DNA of 64,000 nt from contig OX345641.1 of the NCBI GenBank assembly GCA_947044365.1, positions 4,061,960 through 4,125,959 on the forward strand, given 5' to 3'. Of the stretch, positions 14,866 through 25,600 are shown piece by piece; within the stretch, counting starts at the first letter, position 1, and each line of letters begins with the position of its first letter. Position numbers and translations under genes: made by a program. The DNA is from Petrosia ficiformis. Its lineage: Eukaryota > Porifera > Demospongiae > Haplosclerida > Petrosiidae. Under the pieces are notes generated by a model. That model saw only the letters and a program-made list of their open reading frames with translations, was not told the origin of the DNA and searched no databases.

Positions 14866-15486
14866 TTAAGGTGGTACTAGGGAGTGGGCGGATGCGACTC
14901 CAATCAGTTTCAAAATAGAATATTATATAATATGACTCTAACCTGGTGTAATGGCAACCTTCATATCTTCTAATCACCTTTATAGGGTCCTGGAAGTGAT
15001 AAAACATATATAAAATGTCCATTTTTGTAATCGCAATAAGTACAAAACGGAGAAAGCCACGCCCACCAATCATGGCATGCACCAAGTACAATGCATTTAG
15101 AGAAAACAAATAGAGCCGTTTTCTGGAAATTCATTTTACTTTTATAGTTACAAGAGGCTGAAGAAAGCTGAATTCTGTAGCTTTTCACTGAAACCATAAA
15201 ATCTACCTTTCTAGGCACTATCAAACTCCGATCTTTCTCAGAGAGCAACTACAGTTACCCGCCATTGTTTCCCACCCACCACCCCCTCCACCACCAGTGG
15301 GGCGTGTTTAGGTTTGTTTCTGAAAATAAACTATCAGTCAAAACATTTAGGCCCAATAATTATACCCCCGGGTGGGTGTGGCTTCCAAAAAATACAGAAT
15401 GGAACCAGATTGTATGCAGCAAGAAGCTTGCAAGACTAGAAACTGATTGGAGTAGCATCCCCCCACGGAAAAGACTACAACCTTAA
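14866..15486 (-). mobile_element. piggyBac-type (TTAA) MITE, copy 1, 621 bp including duplications
   Basis: Flanked on both sides by TTAA. The terminal inverted repeats read GGTGGTACTAGGGAGTGGGC and GGTTGTAGTCTTTTCCGTGG outermost, then share GCGGATGCNACTCCAATCAG. The second copy is 56659-57160 in the opposite orientation and lacks about 115 bp of the interior. A TTAA duplication is diagnostic for piggyBac-type or Kolobok-type integration. The ORFs it contains are shared only because the copies are homologous; no domain is seen. Confidence 0.85.
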
Positions 15487-15600
15487 TATGTTAACTTTCT
15501 TAATTAATGATACTGCTAAGTTTAACTGTTAAAAGCTATAATTCTTACACAAACTCACTACACATAATGAAGAATTGTTTTGAGAAGGGAACGGTTGCTG

Positions 15601-16078
15601 CTAACCTTCAACCATGGTATCTAAGTAACAGTTCAAGAAGAGAGAGAACTCAGGATCAGTAGCTCCTTTGATATTTATTTTGTGATATAATCTTTTGGTG
15701 CAGCCATCTGTAGCTAGTAAATCAATACTAAACTGAGGGAGACAGGCTGCATTATAAAATCCATATGAATCCACATCTTGTAAATAAAAAAGGTATGAAG
15801 AATAATCTTCCAAACAATCTCCCTATACTAAACCCAAACAATAATGGAGGGTAAGGCAACCAATTAGAAGCTCTTTATTCTTAAACATGGCGGAGAAAAA
15901 CACCATGGATTGAACTGTTTGTGCACTGATAAAATGCACAAAATAACATGTGGTCACTAAAGGGTGTATCAGTTTGTAGCACACAATAACATGGCCAAAA
16001 TCTGCTCATGAAAACTGAATGTGAGTTCACTTCTATCAATATATCCAACCATCTCCTTTGTCACATTCTGAAATAAAA
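15601..16078 (-). other. Possible host exons, unknown protein
   Basis: Two stretches look like exons. 16078-16016 follows tttcag and reads NVTKEMVGYIDRSELTFS. About 15825-15601 reads through SSYLFYLQDVDSYGF..DPEFSLFLNCYLDTMVEG to a stop. I do not recognise the family. They lie downstream of the ZU5 fragment once the EnSpm-like element is removed, so they could belong to that gene, but this is only positional. Confidence 0.3.
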
Positions 16079-16869
16079 AAATAAGGCAAATTAGAAATGA
16101 TAAATCATGTAACATGAAATTAATTACCAATTTTAATAATCATTCTTCTCACAGTCACAAATAATGAATACCAATTATAATAATCATCTAAGGCAAACAT
16201 TTGTAGACTTACAAGAACTAGAATACACGAAGAAACTAGTGCTATGCCATGTATATGATACATGCTCTGTAATAGTGTGGTTCACAATATACAATGTAAG
16301 TGTAAATAGTCTATATGAGAAATAATATTCTTAGTAACAACAAATCGTACAGTCTATTAATTGGAGAACTGAGCTCTTTGTGTAAAATAGCTGGGCCTGG
16401 TATCATGTGATAGGATTGGTAATGAACCACCTACCAATACTCATCAGAATAGTACACTGTTAGAGAAAAGGGTGTACCACATACCAGTCTAATACTACCC
16501 CCTTAGGGTGTGCCTTTGGGTGTATGATGTCGCTGATGAAAGTGTGGGTTGTTATGTTAAGGGTGTAAATTTTTTTTGGAGTGTAAAACAATTATAGAAC
16601 ATAATAATTATATACAATGAAACTAAAATAAGCTGTCAGTAATGAAGTAAAAAGTAAAGATCAAGTCAAGCTTAATATACATGTACAATACTGTACATAT
16701 ACACTGAAACTGAAAAACAAGATCAAATAAAAGTTGCTATACATCTACATGAAAAATAAAAGAACAATTAAAAGTCAAGCTTAACTATATAATACTACAT
16801 GTAAACATTATGCACAAGAGTAAGATGAATCCATATATAATTACAATGTTATATAATTATAATATTTTT

Positions 16870-18430
16870 TTATGTAAACCTTTTCATCACTGTCACTGCT
16901 TCTCTCACGCATTTCGGAATGCTTTGGGTATCTTCAATACCCATAACATACCTCTGTAGAAAGATTAGTACAGGATGTGCTAGTTGTGTATAAGCAATAT
17001 TAAAGGAGTAGTAGGCTCCAAACAGGTAGAGCATTGCGTTGATGAAGTTGTCTGTTGTAATGAACACTTCCCTCTCAACAACAACGACAAAATTGTTCTT
17101 CTCTGTTGACTCCAGATGCAAAAGAAAGGGTACATTCTTGTTCATTGACAACAGCTGTTGCTCAATGTTAATGGTATCCTAAATGAAATAATTATAATTG
17201 AAAGTTAAACACAACATGCATGCATGTATTGTGTTTATCCAATAATTAAATCAACTCTTACTGGAAATGAATGAATAATAGTAGCCATTTCCCTCCTTCT
17301 GGCAATTAGTAACTCGCACAAGAGTTTCAGGCATATCACACCCACCTTGTCTGAAATTTCCAGGAGGAAAAAAAAAACAATAATAATTACAGCTGGATAC
17401 AAGTTAATGCCTTGTAATTTCTTGTTACAACAATTCACTACATGTAAAAACATGGCATACTATTGTTTTTAAATGCATATTGTTACAAGAAGTAAATAAA
17501 GGAATTATTACTCCATTTAATGCCCAAGTTTTTAAACATGATTTAATACCATAATGTTGCAGTTTTGCTGCATGCTCCTTAACAGTGCTATGGGTTAATG
17601 CATGTATACACTGTATTACCCTGCAAGTTTAGTTATAAATGTTCAAGATTCAAAAAGTTATACTATATACTATTGGAAGATAAATTGTGGTATACTAAAG
17701 GTTTGGTAGAAAATACTAATTTTCTCATTCCAGGTCACATATAGGGCTGCACGGTATATCGGTATTTAGTAGTAACACGGTTTTATTACAACACCGTCGC
17801 GGTATATACATAGAGAAAGGTCAGAAGTATGACAAGAAGGGCAAAAGGTGGACAAGTTCTGCTTCGGAAAGGCTTTTTCAGCACTGCTGGAAATATAGTA
17901 ACTCCGTTACGAGCTAGCATGAAACCAGAAAAGGTTGACATGTTAACTTTCCTTTCTAGGAACCTGTGAACACGTATTAATTTTATTATGTCCATCAACA
18001 ATTATCTTATTTATCATGTTGCAGTTATCATTTCAGTTTTATAATCACTTACTTAACAATAATCACTTACCATTAAATTTTGTTGCAATTGGACATGTTA
18101 TTATTTAATAAACAAGGCAATAGTAGGTATTTAGTTATATTGCTATATTTGTATGTAGAATACCGTGATACTATATTTGTGAATACCGTGCAGCCCTAGT
18201 CACATATATAATTATAATAAATATACAATTTATAATTACGAATATACAATACCTTCATCATTTGATGAATCAGCAGAGTCGTATTCGGCCAGTAATGCAA
18301 TAACCGTGATTCGGTTGGTTGACTCGACTCTTGCATACTGTGTAATACGATTTCTCCACAGCTCCCAATTTTCAAAAAGAGAGTGCAGTCGTCCATCTAG
18401 TTTTAGCAAGGATCGAAACTCTTGTTTCAA
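16870..18430 (-). pseudogene. Accessory gene of the EnSpm-like element (unnamed multicopy family)
   Basis: Three exons are visible. About 18430-18246 reads QEFRSLLKLDGRLHSLFENW.. to an acidic ADSSNDEG end. About 17349-17259 reads DKVGVICLKLLCELLIARRR... 17175-16870, after catttag, reads DTINIEQQLLSMNKNVPFLL through NAMLYLFGAYYSFNIAYTQL and HPVLIFLQRYVMGI to a stop. I recognise the pattern (LYLFxxYYxFNIxYP, FLQRYVxGI, IPxxVRE) from an unnamed family that is abundant in sponges, cnidarians and fishes. Its biochemical role is unknown. A hAT MITE (17742-18198) sits in its intron. The N-terminal part may be incomplete. The 300-bp head-to-head spacing with the plus-strand gene suggests a shared promoter. 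Confidence 0.55.
17742..18198. mobile_element. hAT-type MITE, 457 bp, perfect 8-bp duplication
   Basis: Ends TAGGGCTGCACGGTAT and the inverted ATACCGTGCAGCCCTA, flanked by gtcacata on both sides (17734-17741 and 18199-18206). The perfect 8-bp duplication and GGGCTGCACGGTA-like ends fit hAT. It is inserted in an intron of the accessory gene. Confidence 0.9.
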
Positions 18431-18718
18431 CTGCAGGTTATAAAATTACAAGAAATGTTTAACAGGGTTACATACAAGGAGGGGGGATATTCTCCTCCCA
18501 AGATTTTGAACTATATACATACATTAATATATTAGCAATAATACAATGTAAGTTGACTCAAAAATGGCATTAGAACCAACCATGAAGAATGTATGAAACA
18601 ATTTTGTTTTCTTGGGGCATGCTCCCAGACAGCACATTTACATATACCACTACCCCCATAGCCCCCAACTTCGAATCCTGTATGAAGCCCTGATCAAGGT
18701 GATTTTAACTAATTTTAA

Positions 18719-21633
18719 ATAAGTGCCAAAGGAGATACCAAAACATCACTACCTACAAGCACCATGTCTATTCTCGTCATACTCAAACTCATACCAGCCT
18801 TCAACTCGGTAGCAATGATTGCAGTAATGATGCTGAAGATGCCATTGATGATGTTATCATTAACGCAGATTGTGATGACTCTGCAGACAACAGTGATGAG
18901 GAAGTTAATCTTGAGGATTAATATGAACTTATGGGTAATGTTGTATAATATAGTTAGTGTCAACTGTAATACACAGCACCTCATTAATATTCATAGGGCG
19001 TGTTGTCGATCCTATAGTCTAGGGAGAGTAGGGGTTCAATCTGTATAATTTAACATGCCAATACAGGTGCTAAAACCCTTTTAGTAAGCCTAAAATTAAT
19101 TAACTATAACTAACTAAATTAGTGAGCCTAAAATTAATTAACTATAACTAACTAAAAGCGGTCATTATTGTCAAACTAAAACAACACTAATATTATAGTT
19201 GATCCTATAATATATATATTTGTACAATTTTTATCACATAATAGTCATATTTTAACAGGTCTTGTTTTTTTTCTTTCTATAGATGACCAAAGTAGTGTGG
19301 TTTCAAATTCAGATGCTCTGAAGAGAGCAGCAGCTAAGTGGATATTAAAGATCAAAGAAAAACACAAAATATCACAAGTGGCAATGGAATCAATCATTGA
19401 ACATGTAACAGATCTCTTCCAAATATATCTGTCAGACCTTCACAATGTAACAAAAGCACAACTGAGGAATTCTCAAGTTAGTGATGAAATAATCTTATCA
19501 CTTGATCCTGTGTTTGATGTTGATGGACAGTATGGAAGACCCTTCAAGGGACTTGAGTCTGAATACCGCCAACTGAAGTATTTCAAGGAAAAGTTTGCAA
19601 TGGTGGTAAGAGTTACAATATTTAATAATGTCATAATTACATACATGTATATCATGTACCTTGTGATTTGCTACAGGATCCTAAAACAATTGTATTAGGA
19701 TCTGAGAGAAAGATGAGAGGAAGTGGAAGTAAGAGGCAGTGTGTAGAGGTAAAAGATGAAATGAAATATATACCACTACTTTCAACACTTGAAAGATTAC
19801 TGTAAAACAGCAATTTGTTAACTGAGGTAAACTACTGTATATTGTATACATGCAGCTGTACACTGTACTTGCTATTGTATATGTACACGCAGTGATAGTT
19901 AACTATAATTGTAATAGATTGAGAAAGGTCACAAAAGCAAGGATACAATTCTGAGAGATTATTGTGACGGACGAAAGTTTTCTAAACATCCACTTTGCAG
20001 TGTCAGTATTCAGTGGCTACAGGTAACATTAGCATCCATGCACACTATCATAATTATCTAATATAATACACATACATGTAGGTGTTTCTGTATTATGATG
20101 ATTTAGAACTATGTAATCCACTTGGATCTAGAAGAAGTGTTCACAAAATTGGTAATAATATATTTAACTTTACAAGATCCATTATTTCTATAATGCAACT
20201 GTATACAGGTGCATTTTACTTCACCCTGGGTAATTGTGTACCGAAAGTGCGGTCTAAAGTGAGGTCTATTCAATTGTTAGCACTTGTCAAGAGTACTCTG
20301 ATTAAGAAGTATGGCATGAATGTTATCATGAAACCAATTGTTGAAGACCTTAAAAGATTAGTATGTTTGCAAGTGCTATTATATTCATAATAATGCATAA
20401 TCATTGTAATGGTATTTGTAGTTAACTTGTTATTCATAAATCTTTAACTGTACTATGAATATTTTTCATCTTAATTAGGAGAATGGTTGTACTTTTGTAA
20501 TTTCTGGAACTCCTAAAACTTTCTATGGTACACTGTGTGTCCTTTCAGCTGACAACCCAGCTAGTTGTGCATGTGGTGGATTCAATTCTTTGAAGCAGAG
20601 TGGTAAGTAGTGTCATCATCTTGTGTCATACATGTATTAATTGAACATGTCAATATTTCAGCTAGTCAGATGTGGCTATTAGGTCGACTTCTACCACTGA
20701 TGATAGGTTACTGGGTACCAGAGGAGGATGAGCATTGGCTGTCATATCTTCTTCTTCTTGACATCGTCGACATCCTTTTTGCTCCCGACATTTCTCCAGT
20801 ACTTATTGAAGATCATCATAATGAGTTTACAGTCATCTACCCCTCCAATCCTGTCATTCCTAAGATGCATTTTATGGTTCACATGGCAGAATTAATTCGA
20901 CAGTAAGTCCGATGTAATATTTTTATGTATAATCATGAGCCCCAACCTAAGGGCTTCTGGTATAATATTAAAATTAATATTGTCCATACTTTCTTATTTC
21001 TAGATATGGACCTTAATATTTGCCACACACTTGCACTGAGACATGAGCAATTACAATCTTACCTTCGTCTGGATGATTCTTCATTCTCTGTTGACATTGA
21101 GGTTGGACCTGGTATGTATATTACTATCATAAGGACATAAACTGATGCATGTATTATATTGTGCTCATTAGGTAACGTAGTTACAGTGCCAAGTGGATTT
21201 CCAGTTGGTAATGAAGACTCTCATCCGTACAAGTATGTAATTTATATAACTTATACCCAATGCATATGTGATCACTCTTAGTTGAGCCCTTTGTATAATG
21301 TAATTTATTTTAATTATGTCATCTAGGTCAAAGTGGGTAAAAGTCTGTGGTACCACATATAAAAAACCTTGTGTCGTGGTGGTAGGAATTGATGAGGAGT
21401 TTCCTTTATTTGGAAAGATAACTAGTGTATACATTATTGATGAAATCATTGTGTTCAGTGTGTTACTATTATACACATGTTCGTACAACCCACATTACCA
21501 CGCTTTTGAAGTAAAAAACAGCACTGAAATATGCTTTGTGCAATATGAGAACCTTGTTTCACATATCCCCCTTCATTTGAAGAACAACTGTGACAGTCTA
21601 ATGGTTCCAATAAAGCATCGTCTTACTTTTTAA
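18719..21633 (+). pseudogene. Multi-exon transposase-like gene of the EnSpm-like element
   Basis: Exons with good splice sites: about 18719-18925 (half zinc finger YQNITTYKHHVYSRH, then an acidic linker), 19283-19605, 19678-19826, 19918-20021, 20081-20149 (YYDDLELCNPLGS), 20209-20360 (GAFYFTLGN..LLALVKSTLIKKYG), 20480-20602 (LSADNPASCACGGF), 20662-20902 (MWLLGRLLPLMIGYWVPEED), about 21004-21111, 21172-21233 and 21328-21633. This block order matches an unnamed multicopy metazoan family, usually C2H2 finger plus a long conserved core. Lesions: an in-frame TAA ends the acidic linker, another TAA interrupts exon 3 (after STLERLL), the central Cys/His-rich part between exons 7 and 8 is missing, and the YGP exon has an internal deletion with frameshift. 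It is therefore non-functional. Calling it the transposase is inference from its position in the element. Confidence 0.65.
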
Positions 21634-22060
21634 TCTCATTTTTGTATTCTTTGTAATTACACATAAGATTTGGTTGTTTCTTCATACAAGATTTATTGAC
21701 AAAGGTGTGGTTATCTACATCTATATACCCTTTAAACGCCATGCGGATTAGCTATTTGGAAAAAAAAAAAAAGAGTAATGTAGATTCTGGGATCGAACTT
21801 GGTACTCTTGGTGTGATAGCCCTAGGTGTACGACACTTGGCTAAGATGTACATATTAAAATGCATGCATGGTATTGTCATTGGTATTATTTGCTCCCTGG
21901 TTGACAACATTCACACCTTTGACAAACCAAAAGGTACACCTTCCATTATTTTACCCCCCAAAACCACATCATACACCCAATGTGAGCTTCTACACCCTTG
22001 TATACTACATCCCTGGTGTATATGTACACCCCATTTCTAACAGTGTATACAATGAGAAAC

Positions 22061-22353
22061 TATAACACTCTAGAGAACCATACTGAGAAACACACCATTT
22101 CCACATGTTTGGAATTCATATGGAGGATCAAAATCATCATGCTTAGCTTTAGCAAACCTCATACATCCTTTGTTCTCTTCTGTTACATCAACACAATGCT
22201 GTAATTCAATCTTTATAGGTTTGAGTAGTTTACGTGATAATCCAATGGCATATATATTGCACTGACTGGAGTATGATTATATGGATAATCAAACTTTCCT
22301 TCCATAATAGGTATGACAGCAATGTTGCAACAGGTCCCTGGCTTCACAACACC
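22061..22353 (-). pseudogene. ZU5-domain fragment truncated by the EnSpm-like element
   Basis: After an acceptor (tttttgcag) the minus strand reads GVVKPGTCCNIAVIPI..TPVSAIYMP, then after a one-base frame change LLKPIKIELQHCVDV..KGCMRFAKAKHDDF and YEFQTCGNGVF. The hydrophobic-ELQHC block, the CMRF block and PxYEF are hallmarks of invertebrate ZU5 domains (UNC5/ankyrin/death-domain proteins). The frame runs through YGSLECYSF into the CACTG end of the transposon at 22045, suggesting the element inserted in this exon. Confidence 0.6.
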
Positions 22354-22480
22354 TGCAAAAACATGTATTGTTACTCCATGCTCTTCCCATCTTAGAAGTA
22401 GTATTTTTATATAGTATGAAATATTTTCATGGTCACTCTCGGTAAATTTATTTTCTATAATTGTTTATATATATATATAC

Positions 22481-22595
22481 ACGAATAATAAAAAACATTA
22501 GATCAGTGTAGGGATGTCAAAACCCAAAAGCATGCGAACAATGTTAGGTGGGACCCAAAATTAAACAAACCACTTCCATATAACCGTACATCAGT
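22481..22595 (-). mobile_element. MITE family P, single arm
   Basis: acgaataataaaaaacatt, then gtagggatgtcaaaaccc and aacaaaccacttccatataa match one arm of the palindrome at 47199-47470. Confidence 0.7.
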
Positions 22596-22674
22596 ACAGC
22601 TCTTTGTATTTTGCTTTATCGTGGTCTAAGTCTCATAATTAATAACTAAATAATTAAACAATAATAATTTTTAG

Positions 22675-25600
22675 TCATTTCTGAAGTACAATAGAATCAT
22701 GTACTTTTCCATCATCATCTCTAACATACTCAAACACTAGAGTACTAGCATTGGTAGTGATACGAGAATAACCAAAATGCTATAAAATGGAAGAGAGAAT
22801 GTACATTATAATTGTGACAAAATAGATTGAAAAAACGTTACTACAAAAAAATAGTGTACAAACACCTTTGCTCACTGATCACTTATGAACATGTATAATA
22901 TGTACCCCTAAATTTATGTGGTTAAGGTTTTTGTGCTTTGACGATATTCAACTACAATAAATATATTTGTGTTCACCAAAAAATGCTCATATGATATGCT
23001 CACGTGTGGAAAAACATTTTTCGTGGTCCATCAGTTTTTATGAAAAGCGTGACATACACAGCACACGAACATTTAGGGATATATAGTAGGAAGTGGTGAC
23101 TACAGTGAACAAATCTGAATCTCAACAAAAAGAAAACCGTTTCTCCAACTACAATGAATAACAGTTAGTGTTGTCAAATCAGGCATGTATATAGATGATT
23201 TCAGATCTCCCACCAATTCACTACACAAACATTTACACAATTATTGGGTTAGCATAATATAGTTTATATATATTGCTTAAAGGTTACACATCAGAAAAAA
23301 ATTTAGGATAAAATGTTACCAGCTCTTTTGTCACCTATAGCTTTCTATACCTACCCACTATTGGAGATACTTAATACTTACAACAATACTTATAGAGTAC
23401 AAACCTCATTATCAATATACTCAATCCAGTCAGGTTTTACTGGTCTAAAGAAGAGAATTAAAATTACAGCTATAATAATTTATAATGTCATTGAATGGAT
23501 TGGTAGATGAAAACGAAAACGAAAGGATAAATATATCACAAGCTCTCTGATTTTATGGTCCTGCAGGGCCATCCCTAAGATAACTTAATGTATATAATTA
23601 TATACTTATATTATGCTGTGTCAGATATGTGATATACATGTTAAAGGGAGTTACATAATTATGTGATTCCAAGGGGCAAGTTCAATCAATGACATGATAC
23701 ACAAAGGAATGTACACTCAAGCTGCAGACTAGCAGGAAGAAAGCAGAAACAGCAACTAATAGCTGTTGTTCATTGAAAGTAGTTGTTTGGTTTCAGACAC
23801 AAGAATCTCATTCGTGATGATTAACTGTCAACACAAAGCATAGGATATATTTTTCTCCGTAATTACATTTTGTTTTATTATCATTTACAAAACAATGCCT
23901 TTCTATACTCGTGTATTTCATTCCTATACATAAAAAAATTATGTTTGAATGTTAATTATCTGTCTTCCTGCAAAATAATATTGTAATAGTAATGCTTTGT
24001 GGAATCAATGGGCTCAGTGATACATGATTAAAGATTGGATACAGTAAATTGAATTTACTCAATATCTTTTCCAAGTACTTGTCCAGCCATTCCAATTACA
24101 GCATGTATAGGTGCACCTGGAGTACATTTTTCCTTATAAACAGGACAAGTACGTTGATAAGAATGCTAGATCAACCTTGCTTTCCTATTATATATAACAT
24201 AATTATACATAAAATACATTCAGTTTGTGACTGCTGTCTTCTAGTGCCTATTATAATCAATACTTTATTGTCTTTAATCAAACACCCAGTGTTCTTCCTA
24301 GGCTCTTTTGGAAGAGGGCCACATCTTCTACATTCAAATCCTTTTGATGTGGCAAAGGGTGTAGCCTAAATTCTTTGATGTAGACTCTCTAGGCCATACT
24401 CTCCCATCTGTTTTTCCAGGGAGAACACTGCGCACCATTGCAGTACTTATAGACTAGGGCATTGAAATAACAAAGGACATAGTACTACTACATGTACCAC
24501 ACAATTATACATACCATCAACAAAGGTTCCACATATTCTCGGAGAGTTTTAGCTACAGTTTGAATTCCAGCAGGAACATCATTATTAGTACTATCCACAT
24601 ACATTGGTCTGAAATATAAAATAATAAATTTACAATCTACATACACAATAATTTCCTACTTCAGACCACTATATAGTACACAGTAGCAGCAATGTACTAC
24701 CTTTGAAGCTTTATCAACAGAAATTACCAAAGCTCAGGATATTTACCCCTACTATTTTTACTGTCATAATACTTGAACTCTTACAATTTTCTGTTTGTAG
24801 AAATCTTCCAAAATAATGAGTATTATATAAAATAAATATTTTCTCCAATTGAAAATAGTGTCTATTATTCCAACAATGCTAAATTCAACATTCCTATCTT
24901 TTTCATTAAATCTTTATAAATGGTACATCACTTCATTAATATTGGTATCAGGAAAACATAATTGCCATCCCCACCGTTTATAGGAAACACTCCTGTATGA
25001 ATCCTTACCTGTGTCCAACAAATATCAACCAAGGAGTTTTCTTCCTATCACTTTCAGTAATAGATCTTGAATATAGTAGTATTGAGAAGATACGGATCCC
25101 GAAGTGTAATCATCTTCCGTACTCATTACTATAATGTGAGCACTGCCAATATCAAATCCATAGCTATATATGTAATCAATAGTATAATAATGCACTACCA
25201 GTATCATATCTATATAGCTATGTATTATAACAATGTTTTCTAACAAATTCAATTTCTTTCTCCAAATGGTCAATATTTATAAATACATACATACGTACAT
25301 ATACATGTGCAGTGTACAAGTAATTTTTAAGTTGCAAATGTATCAATGACTACAAATTTTAGTTGAGGGAATAGGAATCAAAGCACATAATCAAAAATTA
25401 AATTATGCTGTCTGCCATCATATCAACAAAAACAAGCAAACCAGTGAACAAGGAAGTACACCTGTGCATGAAAGAGGCCCATTTCGAAAATTAGACACAC
25501 AAAATTGGAAAGGTTACCCCCAGAAATATTCCCCTATAATAATTAATATAAAAATTGTATTAGTAATAATATCACAAGTACTGATTTTCTCATCCACGTA

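Larger units (their letters stand above)
16455..22045. mobile_element. EnSpm/CACTA-like DNA transposon with two divergent genes, 5.6 kb
   Basis: The ends are inverted and begin CACTGTTAGA. Both are bounded by TA, a plausible 2-bp duplication. Subterminal motifs GGGTGTA recur several times inward from each end; left and right both contain TGGGTGTATGATG. Inside are a plus-strand transposase-like gene (about 18719-21633) and a minus-strand accessory gene (16870-18430), head to head. CACTA/CACTG ends plus short subterminal repeats are known EnSpm features. The superfamily assignment rests on those, not on an identified DDE motif. Confidence 0.65.

Noticed and set aside
14855..15248. ORFs shared between 14.9 kb and 56.9 kb that look conserved
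   Set aside because: They are inside the two copies of a TTAA MITE. Conservation reflects the shared repeat, and there is no domain.
17786..18001. Minus ORF with a signal-like C-terminus
   Set aside because: Lies entirely within a hAT-type MITE with a perfect 8-bp duplication.
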